Below are positions 35,525-45,734 of a DNA stretch of 64,000 nt, one piece after another. How positions within the stretch are numbered: the stretch's first letter is position 1; each line of letters opens with the position of its first letter. Where the stretch lies: the NCBI RefSeq assembly GCF_003946865.1, contig NZ_QXTH01000003.1, forward strand, positions 186,001-250,000, read 5' to 3'. The notes under the pieces are model-generated. The model did no database searches and was not told the DNA's origin. It saw only the letters and a list, made by a program, of their open reading frames with translations. The stretch is from Antribacter gilvus. Its GTDB lineage: Bacteria; Actinomycetota; Actinomycetes; Actinomycetales; Cellulomonadaceae. The translations under genes and the position numbers were made by a program.

Positions 35525-36838
35525 GTGAGCACGCTCCTCCCGTGGATTGTCGGCGGCGCCATCTTCGCGGTGGGCCTTCTCGTCTCGATCGGCCTGCACG
35601 AGGTGGGCCACATGGTGCCTGCCAAGAAGTTCGGTGTGCGCGTGAGCCAGTACATGGTGGGCTTCGGGCCCACCGTCTGGTCGCGCACCAAGGGTGAGAC
35701 CGAGTACGGCATCAAGGCCATTCCGCTCGGCGGGTTCGTGCGGCTCGTCGGCATGATGCCGCCCGCCCGGGCCGACGCGCCGCGCGCGCGGGGGTTCTGG
35801 GGCGACATGATCGACGACGCCCGGGAGGCCTCGGTCTCGGAGGTGCGGCGCGGCGAGGAGCACCGCGCGTTCTACAACCTCTCGACGCCGAAGAAGATCG
35901 TCGTCATGCTCGGCGGGCCGGTGGTGAACCTGGTGATCGCCGTGGTGATCCTGGGTGCCATCCTCGTCGGCTACGGCGCCATGCAGACCTCCACCACGGT
36001 GGCCCAGCTCTCGGAGTGCGTGCCGGCCTCGGTCTCGAGCGAGGGGTGCGACGAAGGGGCGCTCCCCGCGCCCGCGGTGGCGGCCGGGCTCCAGGTCGGC
36101 GACACCGTCGTAGAGCTCGACGGCCAGGCCGTGACGAGCTGGCCGCACCTCATCGAGCTCATCAACGGCGCGGCGGGTCGTGAGGTGCCGCTCGTCGTGG
36201 AGCGGGAGGGCGAGCGGGTGGCGCTCGACGTCACGCCCGCGCGGATCGAGCGGGCGGTCACCGACGAGCAGGGACTCGCGGTCGAGGGCGAGGACGGCGA
36301 GGTCCTCACCGAGCCGGGCGGGTTCGTCGGGTTCGCGCCGCTCCGTGAGCGGGTCCGCCAGCCGATCGGGGCGGTCTTCCCCCTCGTCGGCGAGGGCGTC
36401 CTCCAGACCGCCACGATGCTGCTGACCTTCCCGGTGCGCGTCTACGACGCCGCGTACCAGGCCTTCACCGACGAGCCGCGGTCCCAGGACTCGGTGATCA
36501 GCGTCGTGGGGGTCACCGTGCTCGCGGGCGAGGCGATGAGCCTCGCGGACACGGTCCAGGACGGCATCATCTTCGTCCTGAGCCTCCTGGCGAGCGTCAA
36601 CATCGCGCTCTTCGTCTTCAACCTCATCCCGCTCCTGCCGCTCGACGGCGGGCACGTCGTCAACGCGCTCTACGAGGGGGCCAAGCGGACGGTCGCCCGG
36701 GTGCGGAGCCTGCCCCGGCCCGGCCCGGCCGACGTCGCCCGCATGACGCCGGTCACCTATGTGGTCTTCGTCGCCCTCGTGGGTGTGGGCGCGGTGCTGA
36801 TCCTGGCCGACCTGATCGACCCGGTCCGGCTCGTGTAG
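35525..36838 (+). CDS. rseP: Site-2 protease RseP/Rip1 (M50)
   Basis: 437 residues from GTG 35525. The first membrane segment holds the zinc motif LHEVGHMVPAK, then FGPTVWSRTKGETEYGIKAIPLGGFVRLVGMMPP. A PDZ domain spans about 175-240 (VGDTVVELDGQAVTSWPHLIELI). The last part has NLIPLLPLDGGHVVNALYE with the third zinc Asp. The enzyme cuts anti-sigma factors and other proteins inside the membrane. A short Cys-bearing insertion lies just before the PDZ domain. Probably leaderless. Confidence 0.93.
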   Translation: MSTLLPWIVGGAIFAVGLLVSIGLHEVGHMVPAKKFGVRVSQYMVGFGPTVWSRTKGETEYGIKAIPLGGFVRLVGMMPPARADAPRARGFWGDMIDDAREASVSEVRRGEEHRAFYNLSTPKKIVVMLGGPVVNLVIAVVILGAILVGYGAMQTSTTVAQLSECVPASVSSEGCDEGALPAPAVAAGLQVGDTVVELDGQAVTSWPHLIELINGAAGREVPLVVEREGERVALDVTPARIERAVTDEQGLAVEGEDGEVLTEPGGFVGFAPLRERVRQPIGAVFPLVGEGVLQTATMLLTFPVRVYDAAYQAFTDEPRSQDSVISVVGVTVLAGEAMSLADTVQDGIIFVLSLLASVNIALFVFNLIPLLPLDGGHVVNALYEGAKRTVARVRSLPRPGPADVARMTPVTYVVFVALVGVGAVLILADLIDPVRLV

Positions 36839-36939
36839 CGGCGCCGTCAGGCGTGGAGGATTCGGGGAGATAGCGGCGGGCTCGTCGGCGGACCGGGCGC
36901 ACGCGCGTCCGCCCGTGCGAGGGCGGGCACGAATCGGTG

Positions 36940-36945
36940 GATACT
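36940..36945 (+). promoter_or_regulatory. Leaderless-type -10 before ispG
   Basis: GATACT is followed by 7 nt and the GTG start at 36953. The same GATACTTG string precedes truB with equal spacing. Confidence 0.45.
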
Positions 36946-36952
36946 TGATCTC

Positions 36953-38119
<1,167 letters not shown>

Positions 38120-38129
38120 GGCAGGGCCC

Positions 38130-39128
38130 GTGGCTCCGTGGCGCACCCCGGTCCACAGGGACGGGGCACGCCCGGACCGGGGGAACGAAACCGACCAAGG
38201 GCACGCTTCGCCCGGGACGGCCACGGCGGTCGGTGACGCGCCGCGCCCGGGGCGAGCCGACGGCGCCGGCCAGGAGGCGCGGGCGCTGAGCCAGCAGGAC
38301 CTCCCCGAGGCGCTGGCCGTCTGCGGCCAGGACCCCGTCACTTCCGTCCTGGCCGCGACCCGGCTCGAGATCGCCGCGCGGGCGGGGTTCAGCGCCGCAG
38401 GCGGGCAGGCGTGGGGCTTCCCCGCCTCGGGCCGGCTCGAGGCCGTGTGCTGGGCGGGGGCCAACCTCGTCCCCGTGGTGCCGGACCCGGCCGTGCGGCC
38501 CGAGGCCGTCGCCGCCTTCGCGGCGCTCGCCCGCGTCCATGGGCGGCGGTCGTCGTCGGTGGTGGGGGAGCAGGCCGCAGCGCTCGGCCTCTGGGACCAC
38601 CTGTCCGCGTACTGGCCGTCGGCCCGGGAGATCCGCGCGGACCAGCCGTCCCTCGCCATCGACCGCGACCCCGACGTGGCGCCCGAGCCGTCGGTCCGGC
38701 CGTCCCGGCTCGACGAGCTCGAGATCGTGCTGCCCGCCTGCGTGCGCATGTTCACCGAGGAGGTGGGCTACTCGCCGGTGGCGACCGGCGGCTCCGCGTA
38801 CGCCGAGCGCGTGCGTTCCCTCGTGGCCGAGGGCCGCTCCTACATCCGCACGGTCGGCGCACCGGGCCGCCGTCAGGCCGTGGCCTTCAAGGCCGAGATC
38901 GGCGCGCTCACGGCGGGTGTCGCCCAGGTGCAGGGCGTCTGGGTGGACCCTGCCTACCGGGGCCGCGGCTGGTCCGAGTCCGGCATGGCGTCCGTGGTGG
39001 TCCAGGCGCGCCGGGCGTTCGCGCCCGTGGTGTCGCTCTACGTCAACGCGTACAACGACCGCGCGATCGCGGCGTACCGGAGGGTCGGGTTCGAGCAGGT
39101 CGGCACCTTCGCGACGATCCTCTTCTGA
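38130..39128 (+). CDS. GNAT acetyltransferase with DUF4081
   Basis: Up to 332 residues from GTG 38130. The real start may lie about 50 residues later, since the first part is Arg/Gly/Asp-rich and not conserved-looking; no good Shine-Dalgarno decides it. The middle (PEALAVCGQDPVTSVLAATRLE to SLAIDRDPDVAP) is the actinobacterial DUF4081 domain. The C-terminal GNAT fold shows VQGVWVDPAYRGRGWSESGMASVV and SLYVNAYNDRAIAAYRRVGFEQVG. It is always near ispG in actinobacteria. Substrate unknown. Confidence 0.85.
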   Translation: MAPWRTPVHRDGARPDRGNETDQGHASPGTATAVGDAPRPGRADGAGQEARALSQQDLPEALAVCGQDPVTSVLAATRLEIAARAGFSAAGGQAWGFPASGRLEAVCWAGANLVPVVPDPAVRPEAVAAFAALARVHGRRSSSVVGEQAAALGLWDHLSAYWPSAREIRADQPSLAIDRDPDVAPEPSVRPSRLDELEIVLPACVRMFTEEVGYSPVATGGSAYAERVRSLVAEGRSYIRTVGAPGRRQAVAFKAEIGALTAGVAQVQGVWVDPAYRGRGWSESGMASVVVQARRAFAPVVSLYVNAYNDRAIAAYRRVGFEQVGTFATILF

Positions 39129-39131
39129 GCA

Positions 39132-40109
39132 CTACTTGAGGAGCCGCGACATCCGGCGGTCCGCGAGGACCTGCCCGCCGGTCTGGCAGGTGGGGCAGTA
39201 CTGCATCGACCGGTCCGCGAAGCTGACCTCACGCACCGTGTCACCGCACACGGGGCACGGCAGCCCCGCCCGCCCGTGGACGCGCATCCCCGCCCGCTTG
39301 GCGTCCTTCAGCTCGGCAGCAGGCTTGCCCGACGACGCCGCGATCGCCTCCCCGAGGATGTCGCCGATCGCCTGGTGCAGCCGGGCGGTGTCCTCCGGCG
39401 TGAAGGTGCGCGTGAGCTTGTACGGGCTGAACCGCGCCGCGTGCAGGATCTCGTCCGAGTAGGCGTTGCCGATGCCCGCGATGGCGCTCTGGTCGCGCAG
39501 CAGGCCCTTGACCTGCTGGTTCTTCGCGGCGAGGAGCGACGCGAGCACCTCGGCGGTGAAGTCGGGGCCGAGCGGGTCCGGGCCGAGGGTCGCGATCATC
39601 GGCACGTCCTGGGGATCGCGGACCACGTGGACGGCCAGGCGTTTGCGGGTGCCGGCCTCGGTCAGGTCGAACCCGGAGCCGTCGTCGAACCTGACCCGGA
39701 GCGCGAGGGACGGCGCCTTCGCCGGGCCGCTGCGGCCGGGACGCACGGGCGCCGCGGACTGGTGCTCCGACCAGCGCACCCAGCCGCCGCGCGACAGGTG
39801 GAAGACCAGGTGCAGCTCGGTGTCACGGACGGGGGCCGCCACCGCGGCCAGGTCGCCCGCTTCGGCGTCCAGGCTGCCCATCGGCTCCGGCGGGGCGGCG
39901 TCCGGCGGGCGGACCGGCCGCACGACGACGTCGAGCCACTTGCCGTGCCGGGCCGTGCCCAGCACCTTGGCACCCACCAGCGCCGTGACGGGCGGGTCGA
40001 ACGTCTTCAGCGCGGCGATCGACGCCACCTGGACGTCGGCGACGAGGCAACCGGTCGCGCGGTCGCGCAGGAAGTCGGTGAGGGCCTGCACCTCCGGCAG
40101 CTCGGGCAT
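39132..40109 (-). CDS. Formamidopyrimidine/endonuclease VIII-type DNA glycosylase
   Basis: 325 residues from ATG 40109 ([20 protein letters not shown]). The catalytic Pro2-Glu3 and HGKWLDVVV Lys are present. [18 protein letters not shown] is the H2TH part. The zinc finger is [13 protein letters not shown] to [21 protein letters not shown]. The family excises oxidised bases and cuts abasic sites. An Ala/Pro/Glu-rich insertion lies at about 70-95. Whether it is Fpg, Nei or an actinobacterial paralog cannot be settled here. It is convergent with the GNAT gene (3 bp) and divergent from proS. Confidence 0.88.
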   Translation of the reverse strand: MPELPEVQALTDFLRDRATGCLVADVQVASIAALKTFDPPVTALVGAKVLGTARHGKWLDVVVRPVRPPDAAPPEPMGSLDAEAGDLAAVAAPVRDTELHLVFHLSRGGWVRWSEHQSAAPVRPGRSGPAKAPSLALRVRFDDGSGFDLTEAGTRKRLAVHVVRDPQDVPMIATLGPDPLGPDFTAEVLASLLAAKNQQVKGLLRDQSAIAGIGNAYSDEILHAARFSPYKLTRTFTPEDTARLHQAIGDILGEAIAASSGKPAAELKDAKRAGMRVHGRAGLPCPVCGDTVREVSFADRSMQYCPTCQTGGQVLADRRMSRLLK

Positions 40110-40184
40110 GCAGTCATGCTGCCTGCCCGGACCGTTCCTGACAACGGCTGTGGAAAACCGGGCGAGCCGTCCGGCGCCCGCGGA

Positions 40185-40190
40185 TAGGCT
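40185..40190 (+). promoter_or_regulatory. Leaderless-type -10 before proS
   Basis: TAGGCT is followed by 7 nt (GTGCACC) and ATG 40198. This supports the 40198 start over the internal ATG at 40246. Confidence 0.5.
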
Positions 40191-40197
40191 GTGCACC

Positions 40198-42036
40198 ATG
40201 TCATCCCGTCCTCTCTCCTCCGGTCGCCGTGCCGATCTCCTGCGCATGTCGACCCTCTTCGTCCGCACCCTGCGCGAGGACCCGGTCGACGCCGAGGTCG
40301 CCAGCCACCGGCTGCTCGTGCGCGCCGGCTACATCCGCCGCGCCGCGCCGGGCATCTACACCTGGCTGCCGCTGGGCCTGCGTGTGCTCGCCAAGGTCGA
40401 GGCAGTGGTCCGCGAGGAGATGAACGCGTCCGGTGCACAGGAGGTGCACTTCCCGGCGCTGCTGCCCAAGGAGCCCTACGAGGCGACCGGCCGCTGGGAG
40501 GAGTACGGGCCCAACATCTTCCGGCTCAAGGACCGCAAGGACGGCGACTACCTGCTGGCCCCCACCCACGAGGAGATGTTCACCCTCCTCGTGAAGGACC
40601 TGTACTCCTCGTACAAGGACCTGCCGCTCGCCCTGTACCAGATCCAGACCAAGTACCGCGACGAGGCGCGCCCCCGTGCGGGCCTGATCCGCGGCCGCGA
40701 GTTCATCATGAAGGACGCGTACTCGTTCGACGTGACCGACGAGGGCCTCGCGGCGTCGTACCAGAAGCAGCGGGACGCCTACGAGCGGATCTTCACCCGG
40801 CTCGGGCTCGAGTACGTGATCGTCTCCGCCACGTCGGGCGCCATGGGCGGCTCGCGCTCGGAGGAGTTCCTGTCGCCGTCGCCCATCGGCGAGGACACGT
40901 TCGTCCGCTCGGCCGGGGGCTACGCCGCCAACGTCGAGGCCGTCGTGACCCCGGTGCCCGAGGCCGTTCCGTACGACGACGCGCCCGCGGCGCACGTCGA
41001 GGACACCCCCGACACCCCCACGATCGACACGCTCGTGGCGCTCGCGAACGCGAAGTACCCGCGCCCCGACCGCGAGTGGACCGCGGCCGACACCCTGAAG
41101 AACGTGGTCCTGGCCCTCGTCCACCCGGACGGGCGCCGCGAGCTCGTGGTCGTGGGCCTGCCCGGCGACCGCGACGTGGACCTCAAGCGTCTCGAGGCCG
41201 CCGTCGCGCCCGCCGAGGCCGAGCCCGCGGGCGACGCCGACTTCGCCGCGCACCCCGAGCTGGTCAAGGGCTATATCGGGCCCAAGGTGCTCGGGCCGCA
41301 GGGCGCGGTCGTGGAGACGGAGTCGGGCGACAAGGTCTCCGCGATCCGGTACCTGCTCGACCCGCGCGTGGTCACCGGCACCCGCTGGATCACCGGCGCC
41401 GACGAGCAGGGGCGCCACGTCTTCGACCTGGTCGCCGGGCGCGACTTCAGCGCCGACGGCACCATCGAGGCGGCCGAGGTGCGCGCCGGTGACCTCGCCC
41501 CCGACGGCTCCGGCCCGCTGGAGCTGGCGCGCGGCATCGAGATCGGCCACATCTTCCAGCTCGGTCGCAAGTACGCGCAGGCGCTCGGCCTCACGGTGCT
41601 CGACGAGAACGGCAAGCGGGTCGTCGTCACCATGGGCTCCTACGGCGTTGGCGTGACGCGCGCGCTGGCGGCTCTCGCCGAGGCGAACAACGACGAGAAG
41701 GGGCTCGCCTGGCCGGCGCACGTGGCACCGGCGCACGTGCACGTGGTCGCCACGGGCAAGAGCGCCGAGGTGTTCGAGGCCGCGGAGGCGATCGCCGGGG
41801 AGCTCGTGGACCTGGGCGTCGAGGTGCTTTACGACGACCGGCCCGGCAAGGTGGCGTCGCCCGGCGTGAAGTTCGCGGACGCGGAGCTGCTCGGCGTGCC
41901 GATCGTGGTGGTCGTGGGCCGCGGCCTCGCGGACGGTCTGGTCGAGGTGCGCCCTCGCGTCGGTGAGGCGCAGCAGGTGCCCGTCGCCGACGTGGTGCGT
42001 GTGGTCACCGAGAAGGTCGAGGCGCTGCTCGCCTGA
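40198..42036 (+). CDS. proS: Prolyl-tRNA synthetase
   Basis: 612 residues from ATG 40198. Class II motifs are seen: [42 protein letters not shown] and the late [16 protein letters not shown]. The editing (INS) domain lies between motifs 2 and 3 (about 225-400, with YAANVEAV and the Lys-containing [19 protein letters not shown]). The C-terminal anticodon-binding domain ends [10 protein letters not shown]. It charges tRNA-Pro and edits Ala. A likely leaderless start. The 3' end is followed by a 19-bp tandem repeat with an inverted copy. Confidence 0.96.
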   Translation: MSSRPLSSGRRADLLRMSTLFVRTLREDPVDAEVASHRLLVRAGYIRRAAPGIYTWLPLGLRVLAKVEAVVREEMNASGAQEVHFPALLPKEPYEATGRWEEYGPNIFRLKDRKDGDYLLAPTHEEMFTLLVKDLYSSYKDLPLALYQIQTKYRDEARPRAGLIRGREFIMKDAYSFDVTDEGLAASYQKQRDAYERIFTRLGLEYVIVSATSGAMGGSRSEEFLSPSPIGEDTFVRSAGGYAANVEAVVTPVPEAVPYDDAPAAHVEDTPDTPTIDTLVALANAKYPRPDREWTAADTLKNVVLALVHPDGRRELVVVGLPGDRDVDLKRLEAAVAPAEAEPAGDADFAAHPELVKGYIGPKVLGPQGAVVETESGDKVSAIRYLLDPRVVTGTRWITGADEQGRHVFDLVAGRDFSADGTIEAAEVRAGDLAPDGSGPLELARGIEIGHIFQLGRKYAQALGLTVLDENGKRVVVTMGSYGVGVTRALAALAEANNDEKGLAWPAHVAPAHVHVVATGKSAEVFEAAEAIAGELVDLGVEVLYDDRPGKVASPGVKFADAELLGVPIVVVVGRGLADGLVEVRPRVGEAQQVPVADVVRVVTEKVEALLA

Positions 42037-42045
42037 GCCGACGGA

Positions 42046-42118
42046 GCAGCCGGAGCCCGCCGGGGCAGCCGGAGCCCGCCGGGCCGCCGCGGCTCAGGCA
42101 GCCGCGGGCTCCGGCTGC
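42046..42118. repeat. Tandem 19-bp repeat plus inverted copy between convergent genes
   Basis: Two exact adjacent 19-bp copies lie at 42046-42064 and 42065-42083. A 17-bp inverted copy is at 42102-42118, inside the end of the next gene. Either direct copy can pair with the inverted arm. It can end transcription from both sides; a further short stem is formed by CCGCGGCT...AGCCGCGG. Confidence 0.8.
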
Positions 42119-43218
42119 TCCGGAAGGCCGGGGAACGCCGCCGGGGCCGCGCCCCAGGCTGTGCTCGTGACGGCGGAGTCGATCAGCAGGTCGACGAGGA
42201 TGCCCCGGGTGCCGGGCTCGGCCACGCCGACCAGCGTGGCGTAGTCGGTGGCGAGTCCGTCCTCGAGCTCCTGGACCAGGCCCGGGCCCGTCAGGTCCGC
42301 ACCGGGGACCAGATAGGCCACCTCGCGCGGGTCCTGCTCCGTGCCGCTGGTTCCGGCGAGCACCGCCCAGTCCTGTGCCCGGTCGCGGTGGAGGGCCGCG
42401 CGCCGCGCCATCCCGTCCCGGACCGCAGCGTCGTCCTCCCGCGCGGCCCGCAGCTCCAGGGCGTACCCGGCGGCGTCCTCGGCGAGGACGATCGCGCTGA
42501 GGTTGTCGGCGCTCAGGCCGCCTGGCGGCGTCGTCGCGGCGTCGGAGGGCGTCGTCACGGAGTTGGCGCTCGTGCTCGGCGTGGCGCCGCCCGTCGTGGC
42601 CGCCGACGTCGTGGTGGTCGCCGGCTCCTCCCCGTCCGCGGGCGCCGGCGACGGCACCACCGGGGCGGGCACCGTGGCGGCGGGCACCCCGACGAGCGGC
42701 GCGAGCCGGGCCGCAGAGACCGTGTGCGAGGCGGAGACCGACGCCAGGAGGCGGGCGAGCGGCCCGTCCTCGGTGGTGTCGGCCGCGGTGCTGCTGCGGC
42801 CGGCCGCGCTCACGAGCGTGGCGACCACGTCCGCAGGGGCTGGCACGGGCGACGGCGTGGCCGACGGCGACACGGTGCTCTCGCCGAGCACGTCCGAGAG
42901 GCCGGAGTCGTAGACCCCGCCGAGCTGGGTCACCTGGGCGTCCGCGGCGCCGGACACCCGGTCCAGCTCCGCGACCGTCTCGGGGGGCAGGGAACCGGTG
43001 CTCGCGAGCGCGTCGGCCTGGTCGCGCACGAGGAGCGCGTCAGCAACGGCGGTGCGCCGCACGAGCTCGCCCGCGTCGGGGTCGGGCTCCGTCGGGGGCG
43101 GGCTCTCGAGCCGCAGCCCGCACCCTCCCAGCAGGAGAGCGACCACCACCAGGAGCGCGGCCACGGAGGGACCGCGACGGGACCGGCCGGCGGGCAGGGT
43201 GCGACGGTGCGGGTTCAT
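42094..43218 (-). CDS. Lipoprotein with DUF4439 C-terminal domain
   Basis: 374 residues from ATG 43218. A lipobox (VVVALLLGGCG) follows a basic N-terminus, so it is an anchored outer-face lipoprotein. Residues about 60-260 are a low-complexity mixture of Ala, Thr, Ser and Pro with helix-rich segments. The end (LSAIVLAEDAAGYALELRAAREDDAAVRDGMARRAALHRDRAQDW to LIDSAVTSTAWG) matches the ferritin-like DUF4439 of actinobacterial lipoproteins. No metal ligands are certain. Ser/Thr/Ala linkers repeat. Confidence 0.82.
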   Translation of the reverse strand: MNPHRRTLPAGRSRRGPSVAALLVVVALLLGGCGLRLESPPPTEPDPDAGELVRRTAVADALLVRDQADALASTGSLPPETVAELDRVSGAADAQVTQLGGVYDSGLSDVLGESTVSPSATPSPVPAPADVVATLVSAAGRSSTAADTTEDGPLARLLASVSASHTVSAARLAPLVGVPAATVPAPVVPSPAPADGEEPATTTTSAATTGGATPSTSANSVTTPSDAATTPPGGLSADNLSAIVLAEDAAGYALELRAAREDDAAVRDGMARRAALHRDRAQDWAVLAGTSGTEQDPREVAYLVPGADLTGPGLVQELEDGLATDYATLVGVAEPGTRGILVDLLIDSAVTSTAWGAAPAAFPGLPEQPEPAAA

Positions 43219-43315
43219 CGTCGCTGATGATGCCACGTCCGGGGCGACGAGATGTGCCGGAACCGTGACGGTGAACGTCACGTTGTTCCGGGAGGGCTCG
43301 GGGCCGGTACTTCGT

Positions 43316-43321
43316 TAGGCT
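43316..43321 (+). promoter_or_regulatory. Candidate -10 for the rimP-nusA-infB operon
   Basis: TAGGCT in GTTAGGCTTGAC lies 165 bp before rimP in the 267-bp divergent gap. A short inverted repeat GTGACG/CGTCAC (43265-43281) is just upstream. No further gene is seen in this gap. Confidence 0.4.
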
Positions 43322-43485
43322 TGACCGGAGCACGCACGGGACCCCGGGCGTGCACCTCGGCACACCTGCGGCCTGCCGCGCGCTCCCCGGAGCGCCGATC
43401 GGCGGGCCGCGACAACAGCACATCGGTCGAACCGTTCCGGCTCGGACCGTACCCCCGGCGACGGGGAGCCCACGGGAGGCAGGCG

Positions 43486-44124
43486 ATGGCACAGCACGCG
43501 GACGCGGTCCGGCAGGTGGTGGGACCGGTGGTGGAGGCCGAAGGGCTCTACCTGGAGGACGTCACGACGACGCGGGCGGGCAGCCGCTCGGTGGTGCGGA
43601 TCACGCTGGACCTCCCGGAGGACGAGCTCGGCAGCCTGGACTCCGACAGGCTGGGGTCGGCCTCGCGCGCGGTCTCGGCGGCGCTCGAAGACGACGACGT
43701 GGTCCCGGGCGCCTACGTCCTGGAGATCTCGACGCCCGGGACGTCGCGGCCGCTCACGGAGCTGCGCCACTTCAAGCGTGCCCGCACGCGGCTGGTGACG
43801 CTGGAGCTCGCGGAGGGCGGTACCGTCACGGGTCGGCTCGTCGCCGTCGAGGACACCGACCTGGTGCTCGACGACGGCGCGCGCATCCCCGTGGAGGCCG
43901 TGGCCCGCGGGCAGGTCGAGGTCGAGATGAAGCGCCTGGAAGAGATCGAGGGCGACGACGACCTGGACGACGACGACCTCGACGAGGACGGCGACGACCT
44001 CGACGACCTCGACGACCTGGGCGCCGCCGCAGCGGATGCCGACGGGGCCGGGGTGCGCGAGAGTGCAGACGACGAAGACGACGCGACGCAGGCGCTGGAT
44101 GCCGGCCGCAACAAGGAGGGCTGA
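43486..44124 (+). CDS. rimP: Ribosome maturation factor RimP
   Basis: 212 residues from ATG 43486 (GGGAGGCAG upstream). The core has VVGPVVEAEGLYLEDVTTTRAGSRSVVRITLD, YVLEISTPGTSRPLTELRHFKRARTRLV and the Sm-like C-terminal fold. The last ~55 residues are an acidic Asp/Glu tail with repeats of DDLD. It acts in 30S maturation. nusA starts 3 bp after its stop. Such an acidic tail is long for the family. Confidence 0.95.
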   Translation: MAQHADAVRQVVGPVVEAEGLYLEDVTTTRAGSRSVVRITLDLPEDELGSLDSDRLGSASRAVSAALEDDDVVPGAYVLEISTPGTSRPLTELRHFKRARTRLVTLELAEGGTVTGRLVAVEDTDLVLDDGARIPVEAVARGQVEVEMKRLEEIEGDDDLDDDDLDEDGDDLDDLDDLGAAAADADGAGVRESADDEDDATQALDAGRNKEG

Positions 44125-44127
44125 GAC

Positions 44128-45204
44128 GTGGACATCGACATGAGCGCGCTACGCATGCTGGAGCGCGAGAGGGACCTCAGCCTTGACGTGCTCGTCTCCG
44201 CCATCGAGCAGGCACTCCTCTCGGCGTACCACCGGACGCCGGGCGCGTACCCGCGGGCCCGCGTCGAGCTGGACCGCTCCACCGGTCACGTGACGGTGTG
44301 GGCGCGCGAGGAGCTGCCGGTCGCGGTGGACCCCGAGGACCCGGAGGGCCGCGTGCCGGTCGAGCTGGGGCCCGAGTTCGACCACACGCCCAAGGACTTC
44401 GGCCGGATCGCCACGGCGACGGCCCGCCAGGTGATCGTCCAGCGGCTCCGGGACGCGGAGGACGACCAGGTCCTCGGCATGTTCCGCGGCAAGGAGGGCG
44501 AGGTCCTCGCCGGCGTGATCCAGCAGGGTCGCGACCCTCGCATGGTGCTCGTCGAGGTGGGCGGCACGGAGGCGATCCTGCCCCCGCACGAGCAGGTGCC
44601 CACCGAGGAGTACGTGCACGGAGAGCGCCTGCGCGCCTACGTGGTCGAGGTGTCCCGCGGGATGAAGGGCCCTCAGATCACGCTGAGCCGGACGCACCCC
44701 AACCTCGTGCGGAAGCTGTTCGAGCTGGAGGTCCCCGAGATCGCGGACGGCTCGGTCGAGATCATGGCCGTGGCGCGCGAGGCGGGTCACCGCACCAAGG
44801 TCGCCGTGCGGTCCCGCGTCTCGGGGCTCAACGCGAAGGGTGCCTGCATCGGCCCCATGGGTGCTCGCGTGCGGGCCGTCATGGCCGAGCTCCACGGCGA
44901 GAAGATCGACATCGTCGACTACAGCGACGACCCGGCGAGCTTCGTGGGCAACGCACTGTCGCCCGCTCGGGTCTCGTCCGTCACGGTCGTCGACCCGGAC
45001 GCCCGGGCTGCTCGTGCCGTGGTCCCGGACTACCAGCTGTCGCTCGCGATCGGCAAGGAGGGCCAGAACGCCCGCCTGGCCGCCAAGCTCACCGGCTGGC
45101 GCATCGACATCCGCTCCGACGAGGGCGCTGACGGCGCTCAGGGTGGTGACGGGAGCGACGCCCCCGGGGGTGCTTCGGACGCCCCCACCACCGGTCGCCG
45201 GTAA
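44128..45204 (+). CDS. nusA: Transcription elongation factor NusA
   Basis: 358 residues from GTG 44128. The N-terminal RNAP-binding domain is followed by S1 ([31 protein letters not shown]) and two KH domains ([50 protein letters not shown]). It lacks the C-terminal acidic repeats of E. coli NusA, as in other actinobacteria. It controls pausing, termination and rRNA antitermination. Next gene is ylxR. Confidence 0.96.
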   Translation: MDIDMSALRMLERERDLSLDVLVSAIEQALLSAYHRTPGAYPRARVELDRSTGHVTVWAREELPVAVDPEDPEGRVPVELGPEFDHTPKDFGRIATATARQVIVQRLRDAEDDQVLGMFRGKEGEVLAGVIQQGRDPRMVLVEVGGTEAILPPHEQVPTEEYVHGERLRAYVVEVSRGMKGPQITLSRTHPNLVRKLFELEVPEIADGSVEIMAVAREAGHRTKVAVRSRVSGLNAKGACIGPMGARVRAVMAELHGEKIDIVDYSDDPASFVGNALSPARVSSVTVVDPDARAARAVVPDYQLSLAIGKEGQNARLAAKLTGWRIDIRSDEGADGAQGGDGSDAPGGASDAPTTGRR

Positions 45205-45282
45205 CGGCCGGTGGGCACGCGCGGTAGACTGTCCGAGTCTGGGCCGCGTGCCCGTCCTTCGACTCACCCTGCTCCGGACCTC

Positions 45283-45540
45283 ATGGGTCCTGTGCGGACG
45301 TGCGTCGGGTGCCGGGAACGCGACCAGCGGTCAGCTCTCGTGCGGCTGGTCCTGGATCGTTCTGCACCACAGCCTCGGCTCGTGGTCGACGACCGGGCCT
45401 GCCTGCCGGGGCGCGGTGCCTGGGTCCACCCGGCGACGCGCTGCCTGGAGCTCGCCGAGCGTCGCAAGGCCGTGCCGCGTGCACTACGCGTCACCGGCCT
45501 GCTCGACCTGGCGGGCGTCCGGGCGCACCTCGGACTGTGA
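45283..45540 (+). CDS. ylxR: YlxR-family (DUF448) RNA-binding protein
   Basis: 85 residues from ATG 45283 (MGPVRTCVGCRERD). The conserved CVGCRERDQRSALVRLV and GRGAWVHPATRCLELAERRKAVPRAL are the whole family. A start at GTG 45211 would add 24 residues not found in homologs. A TAGACT hexamer lies at 45230. YlxR binds nucleic acid and possibly RNase P; always between nusA and infB. Confidence 0.9.
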   Translation: MGPVRTCVGCRERDQRSALVRLVLDRSAPQPRLVVDDRACLPGRGAWVHPATRCLELAERRKAVPRALRVTGLLDLAGVRAHLGL

Positions 45541-45702
45541 GCACGACACCAGGCACGCCGGCCCTCGACAGGCCGGCACCGTCCCGACCGGAGCACGAGC
45601 CCCGGCCGCATCACGCGATTCGTCGACAAGGAAGCGGGTCAGAAGCCGATGGGCACCCGATGAGTCCCCAGCGATGAGTACTCGGTACTAATGGCGGTCC
45701 TC

Positions 45703-45728
45703 CCTGTCTTGGGTGGACCCGAGACAGG
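45703..45728 (+). promoter_or_regulatory. Hairpin overlapping the infB ribosome binding site
   Basis: CCTGTCTTGGGT (45703-45714) pairs with ACCCGAGACAGG (45717-45728), one wobble. The 3' arm reaches the AGGAGAG Shine-Dalgarno six bases before the GTG of infB. It may adjust infB translation. Confidence 0.45.
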
Positions 45729-45734
45729 AGAGAT

